Assembly: GCF_007570865.1 (NCBI RefSeq) | Contig: NZ_VLPS01000006.1 | Location: forward strand, 207,195-271,194 | DNA from: Atlantibacter subterraneus | GTDB taxonomy: Bacteria; Pseudomonadota; Gammaproteobacteria; Enterobacterales; Enterobacteriaceae | DNA: 64,000 bases | Direction: 5' to 3' | Part shown: piece after piece, positions 10,756 through 18,728 of the stretch | Layout of the letters: each line of letters begins with the position of its first letter | How positions within the stretch are numbered: position 1 is the first letter of the stretch | Translations under genes and position numbers: made by a program | The notes under the pieces: generated by a model | What the model was told of the DNA's origin: nothing | Seen by the model: only the letters and a program-made list of their open reading frames with translations | Databases searched by the model: none

Positions 10756-11100
10756 ATGCGAATATTTGTCTACGGTAGTTTAAGACGCAAACAAGGCAAC
10801 AGCCACTGGATGACCAACGCCCAGTGGCTGGGCGATCACACGGTAGAGAACTACCAGTTGTTCAGCATTGGCCACTATCCCGGCGCGGTGCCGGGCGAAG
10901 GGCAGGTGCTGGGTGAAGTGTATCGCATTGATGCCAGCACTCTTGCCGAGCTGGATGCCCTGCGCACAACGGGGGGAGAATACCGGCGTCAGCTGATCCA
11001 GACTCCCTACGGCAGCGCCTGGATGTATGTTTATCAGCGGCCAGTAGAGGGCCTGACCCGCATAGAAAGCGGCAACTGGCTGGATAGAGAACAGTATTAA
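10756..11100 (+). CDS. ytfP: Gamma-glutamylcyclotransferase-like protein YtfP
   Basis: A 114-residue protein with the family signature VYGSLR at residues 4-9 and a conserved GEVYRID segment around residue 54. The GGCT fold acts on gamma-glutamyl amines or dipeptides in characterised relatives; the substrate of the bacterial YtfP group is not established. It starts 2 bp after the tamB stop and closes the tamAB operon, the same arrangement as in E. coli. A strong terminator follows directly. Confidence 0.95.
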   Translation: MRIFVYGSLRRKQGNSHWMTNAQWLGDHTVENYQLFSIGHYPGAVPGEGQVLGEVYRIDASTLAELDALRTTGGEYRRQLIQTPYGSAWMYVYQRPVEGLTRIESGNWLDREQY

Positions 11101-11107
11101 CGCCAAA

Positions 11108-11140
11108 AGAAACCCTGCTTCGGTAGGGTTTCTTTTTTTT
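11108..11140 (+). terminator. Rho-independent terminator of tamA-tamB-ytfP
   Basis: The arms AGAAACCCT and AGGGTTTCT extend by a G-U and a C-G pair to a TTCG tetraloop, and a run of eight T follows. It lies 7 bp after the ytfP stop and separates that operon from the fim-2 region. Confidence 0.93.
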
Positions 11141-11891
11141 AGCTGTCAGTGCGCCATTACTTTCCACAGCGGTTTGTTTAAAACAAAGGGTGCATTGAAT
11201 GATGATTTATAATATTATCATGTGAATCTTATTATTAATTCTCGCCCTCTGAAATCTTAGTGATTGAAATGGGCTGCGGGATTTGATATTAATAACGTCA
11301 AATATAATTTAGTGCGTTATAGTCGATAGCGTTAATAAGGTTGAAGACTTTTCCTATACTTTTATATAGATAAGGAAATCCTGATAAATAGCAGGTTATG
11401 TCCCACTGAAAGAAGTGTGAAATTCTATTTTTAATTATTTGTTTGTTTTTCGATTATTGGTTTTCGTGAAAATTGACTGGCCCGTCAAACAGCTCTAACT
11501 GAAAAGAAATAGTAATCTGTACCCTACCCATAAATGGTTAATGCCTGGCGCGACGCTGGTTTGCGGCGTGTTTGTAGCAGATCCTGGCGCAATGCCCTGG
11601 ATGGCTACTTTTTATATCGGTGATATAAATATTAGTGTCTAAGATCAATTTTATGAAATGCGCAAAAACGGATTATTAATATTAGATAAATTGATGAAAA
11701 TATAATTCATTATGTAAAATTTCCGACATAATTTGAATTGACTCCGAATGGCATAATTTATTTGTGCTGGTATCTTTCGCGGCGGAATGACAACGGTGTG
11801 ACACAGGGCAATATTATTGTCGTCTCTACGTTGTTACCGGATTCAGGCCGACTGGCGGCCTGTTATTTATATCCAATGCGGAGAGTCTTTC
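11141..11891. other. Long AT-rich intergenic region upstream of fim-2
   Basis: About 750 bp without a convincing gene, AT-rich like other fimbrial control regions and likely to hold the fim-2 promoter and regulator sites. Visible items are an 8-bp inverted repeat TTTATATC-GGT-GATATAAA at 11611-11629, a hairpin at 11844-11862 in the probable leader, and a short GC-richer island at about 11541-11610. That island contains a 33-codon frame (11541-11642) which I do not recognise and do not claim as a gene. No recombinase or inverted-repeat pair suggesting an invertible promoter is present. Confidence 0.6.
11844..11862 (+). promoter_or_regulatory. Leader hairpin upstream of fim-2 pilin
   Basis: CAGGCCG-ACTGG-CGGCCTG is a perfect 7-bp GC-rich stem in otherwise AT-rich DNA, ending 29 bp before the pilin ATG and just before the Shine-Dalgarno region. 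TTATTTAT follows, which is too broken for a sure terminator. It could attenuate transcription or affect pilin mRNA translation or stability. Confidence 0.5.
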
Positions 11892-12425
11892 ATGAAAAAA
11901 TCAATTATCAGCCTGTTTTGCCTGGCGGCTATCGGCGTGACGGGTTCGGCTATGGCTTATGACGGCCAGATTAATTTTACCGGCAGCATCAGCGATCAGA
12001 CCTGTACCGTCGATAGCGCGGCCCAGGGGCTGGATGTCGATCTCGGCAAAGTCGCGAAAAGCGCGCTGCAAAATACCGATGGCACAGATGCGGCAGGCGT
12101 TAAATCCTCTGCGGTGAAGTTTGCGCTCGCCGTCAGCAGTTGCCCGGATACCGTCACTGGCGCAACGGTGACGTTTGACGGTACCAGCGCCAGCGATACC
12201 ACTCTGCTTGCAATCGATTCCGGGGCAACCGCCGCCAAAGGCGTCGGTATCGGTATCTATGACTCAAGCGACAATCTGATCCCGCTGCACAGTGCTTCAA
12301 CCAACTATCCCCTGAGCGCCGGGCCTAACACCCTCAATTTCCTGGCGCGTTACGTCTCCACAGGCGAGCCCGTGGTTATCGGGGCCGCCAACGGCACCGC
12401 CCAGTTCACCTTTAACTACAAATAA
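11892..12425 (+). CDS. Major fimbrial subunit (type 1-like pilin), fim-2
   Basis: I chose ATG 11892 because GGAG lies 7-8 bp upstream and a typical signal peptide follows (MKKSIISLFCLAAIGVTGSAMA); the longer frame from 11817 has neither. The product has 177 residues. The mature chain begins YDGQINFTGSISDQTC, has two Cys spaced as in FimA-type pilins, and ends AQFTFNYK with a penultimate-type aromatic that the chaperone recognises. First gene of a four-gene operon; the hairpin after its stop may keep pilin mRNA in excess over chaperone and usher mRNA. Confidence 0.93.
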   Translation: MKKSIISLFCLAAIGVTGSAMAYDGQINFTGSISDQTCTVDSAAQGLDVDLGKVAKSALQNTDGTDAAGVKSSAVKFALAVSSCPDTVTGATVTFDGTSASDTTLLAIDSGATAAKGVGIGIYDSSDNLIPLHSASTNYPLSAGPNTLNFLARYVSTGEPVVIGAANGTAQFTFNYK

Positions 12426-12431
12426 CCTTTT

Positions 12432-12449
12432 CCGGGGCGCTCGCCCCGG
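12432..12449 (+). promoter_or_regulatory. Intercistronic hairpin after fim-2 pilin gene
   Basis: CCGGGGC-GCTC-GCCCCGG is a perfect 7-bp GC-only stem 7 bp after the pilin stop, with no T-run after it. Such structures behind major pilin genes commonly protect the upstream transcript from 3' exonucleases or partly stop polymerase. Confidence 0.65.
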
Positions 12450-12504
12450 TATTCACAGGGATTTAGCGCACGGATGCGTTCCGCGCGCTGTCAGGGGATA
12501 AGCG

Positions 12505-13188
12505 ATGAACCGATTGGTACTGTTGGCGACAGCTCTGGCGCTGTCTGCCATTCCCGCCTGGGCGGGTGTTGTAACGGGTGGCACCCGGGTTATTTATCCG
12601 GCCGATAAAAAAGAGGTTTCACTTCCGGTAAGAAATCCTGAGAAGTCCGGCGTCTACCTGATTCAAAGCTGGGTCGATACCGGAACATCTGGCGAACGAG
12701 GACCGTTTATCGTTACGCCGCCGCTGTTTCGCATTAATTCGGGTGAAGAAAATCTGCTGCGTATTATCCGCACCGGCGGCAATTTACCGCAGGATCGGGA
12801 GTCCATTTTCTGGCTCAATGTCAAGTCGATCGCGGCTGACGACAGCAGCAAACCGCACACCAATGTATTGCAGCTGGTCGTCAAAACGCGCGTGAAGTTG
12901 TTTTACCGCCCCACGGGATTACCGGGCGACCCGCAACAGGCATACCGACAGTTGCAGGCGGCACGGCAGGGCAATCGCCTGATTATTCGTAATCCCACGC
13001 CGTACTACGTCACGCTGTTTACGCTTACCGTTGACGGTAAGGAAATCAAAGAAGCGGATCTGGTTGCGCCTTTCGGCAGCGTAAATTTCGCCCTGCCGGC
13101 GGCGACGGCCTCTTCCGTGGTCTGGCAGGCGATTAATGATTATGGCGGTATTACCGAGCCGGAACGTCGTCACGTTCAGGAGGGATAA
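12505..13188 (+). CDS. Periplasmic fimbrial chaperone (PapD/FimC family), fim-2
   Basis: A 227-residue chaperone with a signal peptide (ending SAIPAWA, about residue 20). It has the conserved-Arg strand (TRVIYPADKKE), the RVKLFYRP Lys-bearing strand and NPTPYYVTL in the second Ig-like domain. It would bind fim-2 pilins in the periplasm through donor-strand complementation. An AGGGGAT ribosome-binding site precedes the ATG. Its TAA shares one base with the usher ATG (TAATG), which implies translational coupling. It resembles the fim-1 chaperone closely in domain 2 but is shorter by 11 residues. Confidence 0.94.
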   Translation: MNRLVLLATALALSAIPAWAGVVTGGTRVIYPADKKEVSLPVRNPEKSGVYLIQSWVDTGTSGERGPFIVTPPLFRINSGEENLLRIIRTGGNLPQDRESIFWLNVKSIAADDSSKPHTNVLQLVVKTRVKLFYRPTGLPGDPQQAYRQLQAARQGNRLIIRNPTPYYVTLFTLTVDGKEIKEADLVAPFGSVNFALPAATASSVVWQAINDYGGITEPERRHVQEG

Positions 13189-15653
13189 TGCGGCGCTTCG
13201 TTCATTATTCGTCTCTGATGGCGTTGTTGCTGGCGCCGTGCGTACAGGCGCGCGAAACCTTCAATATTCATGCCCTTGAAATCGATAATCCCGGCCAGCC
13301 AGTGGCAGACTTATCGGCGTTTGCTGAAGCCGAAGGCCAACAGCCCGGCGAGTATCAGGTAACGGTTTACGTCAATGGCGAGCAGCAGGGCGATGTTCAA
13401 AACGTCAACTTTGTCGCTGGGGCGGATAAGAAACTGAACGCGCAGTTAACGCCGGCGTTATTGCGTGCCTGGGGAGTAAAAATCGACGCCTTTCCGGCGC
13501 TGGCCGCGCTGGCCCCGAACCATGCGCTGGAGGATATCGGCCAGTACATACCGCTGGCCGCCACGGAGTTTCGGTTCAGCAAGCTGCAACTCAATGTCAG
13601 TATTCCTCAGGCCGCGATGGACTCTACCGCGCGCGGTCAGGTCGATCCGGCACAGTGGGATGAAGGCGTGCCTGCGGCGTTGTTGAATTACAATGTTAGC
13701 GGCAGCCATACCCAATATAGCGAAGGCGAGGGGGCAGACAGCAACCAATATGCCAGTTTGCAAAGCGGGCTGAATTTTGGCCCGTGGCGGCTGCGCAATG
13801 ATTCAACATGGAACTATGACGAGCGTAACGGTAGCCACTGGAATTCCATCAACACGCAGTTACTGCGGGATATTCGCACTCTCAAAGCGCAAATGACGCT
13901 GGGGGATAGCTATACCCCTTCCGATGTCTTCGATAGCGTACCGTTACGTGGCGCGCAGCTGGCGTCCGACGACAATATGCTGCCGGATAGCCTGCGAGGT
14001 TTCGCCCCAGTTATTCGCGGTATCGCGCAGTCGAACGCCCAGGTGACTGTGAAACAAAACGGCTACACCATTTATCAAACCTATGTCGCACCGGGCGCGT
14101 TTACCATCAACGATCTTTATCCCACCGCGGGCAGCGGCGATCTTGATGTCACTATCAAAGAGTCCGACGGCACCGAGCGCCATTTTGTACAGCCGTTTTC
14201 GGCGGTGCCGCTGATGCAGCGCGAAGGACGCCTGAAATATGCGTTTGCCGCCGGAAAATACCGCAGCGATGGCGGTGCGGAGCCGCAGTTCGGGCAGTTG
14301 ACTGCGATTTACGGCTTACCCCATTCCACCACCCTTTATGGCGGCGTCATCTATGCCGACAATTACCAGGCCGGGGCTCTGGGGCTGGGCATCGGCCTTG
14401 GCGAACTGGGTTCGCTTTCCGCCGACGCCACGGTCGCCCGCGCCATGCCTGTTAATAGTGCGGATCACTCTGGCCAGTCATACCGGTTGCAATACTCCAA
14501 AGATATTCAGGCCACCGGCACGAACTTCACGCTGGCGACTTACCGCTATTCCACGGAAGGATATTACTCCTTTCAGGAAACCAACGATCGGCAGGATGGC
14601 GACAACAGAGATGCCCTGGATCATAACAAACGCCAAAAATTGCAGCTGGATGTCAGCCAGCGCCTGGGGGCGATGGGATCGTTTTTCATCTCCGGCTACC
14701 AGCAGGATTATTGGGGTGAAAAAGGGTATGAACGCACGCTCAGCGCCGGCTGGAACGGCAGTATCAACGGCATTAACTACAGCATTGCTTATAGCTACAG
14801 CGAAATGCCGGATAGTGACACCGCGGCAGACCAGCAGTTGGCTTTCAGCATTCAGGTGCCGCTCAGCCGCTTTTTATCGAATGCCTGGGCGAGCTATAGC
14901 GTCACTAGCGCGAAGCAGGGAAATACGCGCCAGCAGTTGGGCATTAATGGCACCGCGCTGGCGGATAACAACCTCAGTTATAACGTCCAGCAGAGCTATA
15001 CCAATCAGGGCGCAGGGGCGTCAGGTATGCTCAGCGCCACCTGGAAGGGCGGGTATGGCGAAGTCTCTGGGGGATATAACTATGACGACGCGATGCGGCA
15101 GGTCAACTATGGCCTGAAGGGCGGCGTGGTGGCGCATCCTCACGGCGTGACGTTCAGTCAATCCCTCGGCCAGTCGCTGGCGATAGTAAAAGCGCCCGGT
15201 GCGAATGACACCCGAATACAAAACAATACTGGCATCTATACCGACTGGCGCGGTTACGCGGTGGTGCCTTATGTCACGCCTTATAAAAAGAACCGTGTGG
15301 CGCTGGACCCCAGCACCCTGAGGGACGATGTGGATATTGATACGGCGGTGCAGACCGTCATTCCAACCCAGGGGGCGGTGGTAATGGCCGATTTTAATAC
15401 CCGAGTGGGCCGCCGCGCGTTGATGACGCTGATTTACCGCGGGCTGCCGGTTCCCTTCGGCGCTGAGGCGAAATTAAGCGACGGGGGAAGCGGTATTGTC
15501 GGCGATGACGGCCAGGTGTATCTCTCCGGCGTGCCGGATCGGGGCGAGATTGTGGTGAGCTGGAGCGGGGCGGAACGCTGCCGGGTACATTACCAACTGC
15601 CGGACAATAGCGCTGACGTACCGGTACTGGAAACGGAACAGGAGTGTCGATAA
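13188..15653 (+). CDS. Outer-membrane fimbrial usher (FimD/PapC family), fim-2
   Basis: An 821-residue usher with a signal peptide (ending CVQA, about residue 21), an N-terminal domain starting RETFNIHALEIDN, the barrel and plug (RGFAPVIRGIAQSNAQVTVKQNGY), and two C-terminal domains with the Cys pair ERCRVHY...EQECR. It overlaps the chaperone stop by one base and the next gene by one base (TAATG), a tightly coupled arrangement. Paralogous to the fim-1 usher: the plug and surrounding strands are nearly superimposable, while the N-terminal chaperone-binding parts differ. GC content looks normal for the host, unlike fim-1. Confidence 0.95.
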   Translation: MRRFVHYSSLMALLLAPCVQARETFNIHALEIDNPGQPVADLSAFAEAEGQQPGEYQVTVYVNGEQQGDVQNVNFVAGADKKLNAQLTPALLRAWGVKIDAFPALAALAPNHALEDIGQYIPLAATEFRFSKLQLNVSIPQAAMDSTARGQVDPAQWDEGVPAALLNYNVSGSHTQYSEGEGADSNQYASLQSGLNFGPWRLRNDSTWNYDERNGSHWNSINTQLLRDIRTLKAQMTLGDSYTPSDVFDSVPLRGAQLASDDNMLPDSLRGFAPVIRGIAQSNAQVTVKQNGYTIYQTYVAPGAFTINDLYPTAGSGDLDVTIKESDGTERHFVQPFSAVPLMQREGRLKYAFAAGKYRSDGGAEPQFGQLTAIYGLPHSTTLYGGVIYADNYQAGALGLGIGLGELGSLSADATVARAMPVNSADHSGQSYRLQYSKDIQATGTNFTLATYRYSTEGYYSFQETNDRQDGDNRDALDHNKRQKLQLDVSQRLGAMGSFFISGYQQDYWGEKGYERTLSAGWNGSINGINYSIAYSYSEMPDSDTAADQQLAFSIQVPLSRFLSNAWASYSVTSAKQGNTRQQLGINGTALADNNLSYNVQQSYTNQGAGASGMLSATWKGGYGEVSGGYNYDDAMRQVNYGLKGGVVAHPHGVTFSQSLGQSLAIVKAPGANDTRIQNNTGIYTDWRGYAVVPYVTPYKKNRVALDPSTLRDDVDIDTAVQTVIPTQGAVVMADFNTRVGRRALMTLIYRGLPVPFGAEAKLSDGGSGIVGDDGQVYLSGVPDRGEIVVSWSGAERCRVHYQLPDNSADVPVLETEQECR

Positions 15654-16693
15654 TGAAATGTAGTATGCGAATTTTACTGTTGGGATGGTTGCTTCTTATC
15701 GCGTCCAGAGGCGCATTTGCTGCTCCCGGCGCGGGATGTACCGCCAGCGGCAGCTACTCGATTCACCGTATAGAGAATACGTCGGTACGGTCCGATTTAC
15801 CGGTTGGGATGCCTATTACTGGCGACTGGCTCTACGTTCAGGGACAGGTCTATCAGAATTGCGAATACGATTATGAAGCGCAACGCGGATTTAACGTGGT
15901 ATCCGGCCTGAAAAGTTACATTAGCCATAATTCTGGCGTCACCTGGAATGGTGAAACGGTTTTTGACACCAATGTTCCCGGCATTGGCTATGTGCTGGAG
16001 GGCAGCACGCAGAAAGGCGGGGGAGACTGGAGCGCGTATCTGGGAATGAGCGCCGGACAAACAGCCCGTCAACTGGCGAGTTTTTCCAATAGCGTCGGTG
16101 AGCGCATGAACATTAGCGATCGGATGCGGATGATGCTGATAAAAACCGGTACTGTCCAGCCTGGCACGATTAATAGCTTTAATGCGGGTTACTTTTATGC
16201 TGGCGTTAATGAGACCAACAACTGGGCGCCTGAGGTGCCAGTCCAGTTTATGGGGGGACAAATCGTGTTGCCGAGCTGCGCCCTCACAACGCCGGATATT
16301 TCAGTCGATCTGGGCAAACATGCCATTAGCGAGTTTAGCGGCATCGGTTCAACCGTCGCGGACTGGCGCAATATTGATATTGGGCTGAACTGCGATAGCA
16401 GCGCGATTAAAATCTACATTACCGTCGATGCGCCCGGCGTGTCCGGGACGCCGGGCGTGATGAGTCTGGACAGCGCGCCAGGCGATACCGGCGCTACCGG
16501 CGTCGGCGTGCAACTGTGGCTACGGACCAACAACGGAAGCCCGATTACTTTTGGCAAGGAAACCTATGTCGACACCAGCGCTAATCAGGGTGCGTTTACG
16601 GTGCCGCTTGAGGCGCGCTATTATCAGACCGCTGCCAAAATGACCGCTGGCGTCGCTAATGCCACGGCAACTTTTACAATGACCTATAAATAG
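15653..16693 (+). CDS. Two-domain fimbrial tip adhesin, fim-2
   Basis: I chose ATG 15653, which shares a base with the usher TAA and has AGGAG at 15640-15644; the GTG at 15644 is too close to that site. The product has 346 residues: a signal peptide (about 1-23, ending RGAFA), an N-terminal domain of about 170 residues that I do not recognise, then a pilin domain from about LPSCALTTPDISVDLG to the C-terminal TATFTMTYK strand. This two-domain layout (lectin-like domain plus pilin domain) is that of FimH-type tip adhesins. Ligand unknown. Confidence 0.88.
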   Translation: MKCSMRILLLGWLLLIASRGAFAAPGAGCTASGSYSIHRIENTSVRSDLPVGMPITGDWLYVQGQVYQNCEYDYEAQRGFNVVSGLKSYISHNSGVTWNGETVFDTNVPGIGYVLEGSTQKGGGDWSAYLGMSAGQTARQLASFSNSVGERMNISDRMRMMLIKTGTVQPGTINSFNAGYFYAGVNETNNWAPEVPVQFMGGQIVLPSCALTTPDISVDLGKHAISEFSGIGSTVADWRNIDIGLNCDSSAIKIYITVDAPGVSGTPGVMSLDSAPGDTGATGVGVQLWLRTNNGSPITFGKETYVDTSANQGAFTVPLEARYYQTAAKMTAGVANATATFTMTYK

Positions 16694-16719
16694 CGCGGGG
16701 AATTTAACCGGGCGGTGGT

Positions 16720-16746
16720 AAAAAAAACGGTCGCCAAAGGCGACCG
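16720..16746 (-). terminator. ppa terminator
   Basis: On the minus strand the stem CGGTCGCC-TTT-GGCGACCG (16746-16728) is followed by eight T (16727-16720). It ends transcription from ppa and also separates ppa from the converging fim-2 operon. Confidence 0.93.
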
Positions 16747-16772
16747 GTATCATGAGAGCTAACGCCAGAAAA

Positions 16773-17303
16773 TTATTTCTTCGCGGCGCGTTCGAAAGAG
16801 GCAACGATTTCCGCTTTAGCGGCTTCTGCGTTATCCCAGCCGTCCACTTTCACCCATTTGCCTTTCTCGAGATCTTTGTAGTGCTCGAAGAAGTGGGCAA
16901 TCTGCGCTTTCAGCAGTTCCGGCAGGTCGTTCACGTCTTTAATGTGATCGTACTCTTTGCTCAGTTTGGTGTGCGGGACCGCAACCAGCTTGGCGTCTTC
17001 GCCTGCTTCGTCAGTCATTTTCAGCACGCCAACCGGACGGCAGCGGATCACAGAACCCGGCTGCAGCGGGTACGGTGTCGGGACCAGCACGTCAACCGGG
17101 TCACCGTCCAGAGACAGGGTGTGGTTGATGTAACCGTAGTTGCACGGATAGAACATCGCGGTAGACATGAAACGGTCAACGAACAGCGCACCGCTGTCTT
17201 TGTCGATTTCATATTTGATCGGGTCCGCATTCGCCGGGATTTCGATAACTACATAGATGTCTTCTGGCAGATCTTTACCAGCAGGCACGTTGAGTAAGCT
17301 CAT
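16773..17303 (-). CDS. ppa: Inorganic pyrophosphatase
   Basis: A 176-residue cytosolic enzyme that hydrolyses pyrophosphate to two phosphates and so drives biosynthetic reactions. Start 17303 ([17 protein letters not shown]) gives the exact E. coli length, with AAAGGAAA upstream; the longer frame from 17333 is not conserved. The family I signature DGDPVD places the metal-binding aspartates at Asp66, Asp68 and Asp71. Divergent from ytfQ. Confidence 0.98.
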   Translation of the reverse strand: MSLLNVPAGKDLPEDIYVVIEIPANADPIKYEIDKDSGALFVDRFMSTAMFYPCNYGYINHTLSLDGDPVDVLVPTPYPLQPGSVIRCRPVGVLKMTDEAGEDAKLVAVPHTKLSKEYDHIKDVNDLPELLKAQIAHFFEHYKDLEKGKWVKVDGWDNAEAAKAEIVASFERAAKK

Positions 17304-17464
17304 GTCTGTTTCCTTTAACTGTATGGCAAACAATGCCGGGTATTATAGCCAAATGCGCCTGAAAGTCCTGGACTGTTTTTCCCGTCACCAATAAATCCCA
17401 ACGCGTTTTATTGTCTTTTTATGGCTGAATAATCCATAAACTCAGCCGCTTTCTGAATAAATTT

Positions 17465-17480
17465 TTGTAACCGTTTACAA
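17465..17480. promoter_or_regulatory. GalR/GalS-like operator upstream of ytfQ
   Basis: TTGTAACCGTTTACAA is a near-perfect dyad centred on CG (half sites match at 7 of 8 positions) and resembles the LacI-family GalR/GalS consensus GTGTAANCGNTTACAC. It lies about 225 bp upstream of the galactofuranose transporter operon, which is plausible for upstream looping repression. Binding by GalR or GalS is inferred. Confidence 0.6.
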
Positions 17481-17594
17481 AGTGAGATTTTTGCCCGGTC
17501 AGAAGCAAAAAAATCTCTCTAATCCGCGACCTGGCGCAGGGGCGAAAAGTCGCTACCCCGCTCACACTCTTGCATTCTCAGGCTCATAACCTTT

Positions 17595-17637
17595 ATGTAA
17601 CTTTTTTGAATTGTGATGTAACGCATTTTGTTACATC
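17595..17637. promoter_or_regulatory. ATGTAAC repeat cluster in the ytfQ promoter
   Basis: The heptamer ATGTAAC occurs at 17595-17601 and again 21 bp later at 17616-17622. The second copy forms a perfect inverted repeat GATGTAAC-N7-GTTACATC (17615-17637). TTGTGA at 17611-17616 could also be half of a CRP site. Two helical turns between direct copies plus an inverted third copy is a typical regulator-binding layout; the regulator is unknown. Confidence 0.55.
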
Positions 17638-17703
17638 CCTTATTGTCTATAGTTTTCCCGCAGGTGGAGATTTAACCAACAATAACCCTACGAGGATTCA
17701 CTT

Positions 17704-18660
17704 ATGTGGAAGCGCTTACTTCTGGTCACAGCAGTTTCGGCAGCCATGTCGTCTATGGCAATGGCAGCCCCCTTAACCGTGGGTTTTTCTCAGGTAGGTT
17801 CTGAATCAGGCTGGCGCGCAGCGGAAACCAGCGTGGCGAAAAGCGAGGCTGAAAAACGCGGCGTCACGCTGAAGATCGCGGACGGCCAGCAGAAACAGGA
17901 AAACCAAATCAAAGCCGTGCGTTCGTTTATCGCTCAGGGCGTTGATGCCATCTTTATCGCCCCGGTTGTGGCAACAGGTTGGGAGCCGGTGCTGAAAGAA
18001 GCCAAAGAGGCGGAAATCCCGGTGATCCTGCTGGACCGTAATATCGATGTAAAAGACAAATCGCTGTATATGACCACCGTTACTGCTGACAACGTGCTGG
18101 AAGGCCGTCTGATTGGCGACTGGCTGGTAAAAACCCTCGACGGCAAACCCTGTAATGTGGTTGAACTCCAGGGCACCGTGGGTGCGAGCGTAGCGATCGA
18201 CCGTAAAAAAGGCTTTGCCGAAGCTATCGCTAAAGCGCCGAACGTGAAAATCATCCGTTCGCAATCCGGCGACTTTACCCGCAGTAAAGGCAAAGAAGTC
18301 ATGGAAAGCTTTATCAAGGCTGAAAACAACGGCAAAAACATCTGCATGGTTTACGCCCATAACGACGACATGGCTATCGGTGCCATCCAGGCCATTAAAG
18401 AAGCGGGCCTGAAACCGGGCTCTGATATTCTGACGGGCTCCATCGACGGCGTACCGGATATCTTCAAAGCGATGATCGACGGCGAAGCCAATGCCAGCGT
18501 TGAATTAACGCCGAACATGGCCGGCCCGGCATTCGATGCGCTGGAAAAATTCAAAAAAGACGGCACCATGCCTGAGAAAACTACCATCACCAAATCTACG
18601 CTGTTCCTGCCGGATACCGCGAAAGAAGAACTCGAGAAGAAAAAAGGCATGGGCTACTAA
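17704..18660 (+). CDS. ytfQ: Galactofuranose ABC transporter, periplasmic binding protein
   Basis: A 318-residue periplasmic sugar-binding protein of the RbsB/LacI-like class with a signal peptide of about 21 residues (ending SSMAMA). The E. coli orthologue, of identical length, binds galactofuranose. Conserved segments include VGFSQVGSESGWR at the start of the mature chain, LLDRNIDVKDKSLYMTTV, and the hinge region MVYAHNDDMAIGAIQAIKEAG. First gene of the ytfQ-ytfR-ytfT-yjfF operon. A strong hairpin after its stop likely raises its expression over the membrane components. Confidence 0.97.
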   Translation: MWKRLLLVTAVSAAMSSMAMAAPLTVGFSQVGSESGWRAAETSVAKSEAEKRGVTLKIADGQQKQENQIKAVRSFIAQGVDAIFIAPVVATGWEPVLKEAKEAEIPVILLDRNIDVKDKSLYMTTVTADNVLEGRLIGDWLVKTLDGKPCNVVELQGTVGASVAIDRKKGFAEAIAKAPNVKIIRSQSGDFTRSKGKEVMESFIKAENNGKNICMVYAHNDDMAIGAIQAIKEAGLKPGSDILTGSIDGVPDIFKAMIDGEANASVELTPNMAGPAFDALEKFKKDGTMPEKTTITKSTLFLPDTAKEELEKKKGMGY

Positions 18661-18673
18661 GCCAGCCGCAGAC

Positions 18674-18700
18674 AAGGCTCTCTGCGGAGAGCCTTTTGCT
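18674..18700 (+). promoter_or_regulatory. Intercistronic hairpin between ytfQ and ytfR
   Basis: AAGGCTCTC-TGCG-GAGAGCCTT is a perfect 9-bp stem 13 bp after the ytfQ stop, followed by a poor T-run (TTGCTC). It looks like a partial terminator or mRNA stabiliser, as often seen after binding-protein genes. Confidence 0.75.
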
Positions 18701-18728
18701 CTACTGACACGCTTTTCGGAGTCCGGTG

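Larger units (their letters stand above)
17304..17703. other. Divergent control region between ppa and ytfQ
   Basis: This 400-bp gap contains the promoters of both genes. Two clear operator-like elements lie on the ytfQ side (17465-17480 and 17595-17637), with a candidate -10 TATAGT at 17648-17653. The rest shows no coding potential that I trust. Confidence 0.7.

Noticed and set aside
11738..11962. 74-codon frame overlapping the start of the fim-2 pilin gene
   Set aside because: It runs out of frame across the pilin signal peptide, has no conserved residues, and the pilin start has a proper ribosome-binding site.
17570..17776. 68-codon frame across the ytfQ promoter and start
   Set aside because: It covers the operator cluster and enters ytfQ in another frame; no sign of coding selection.
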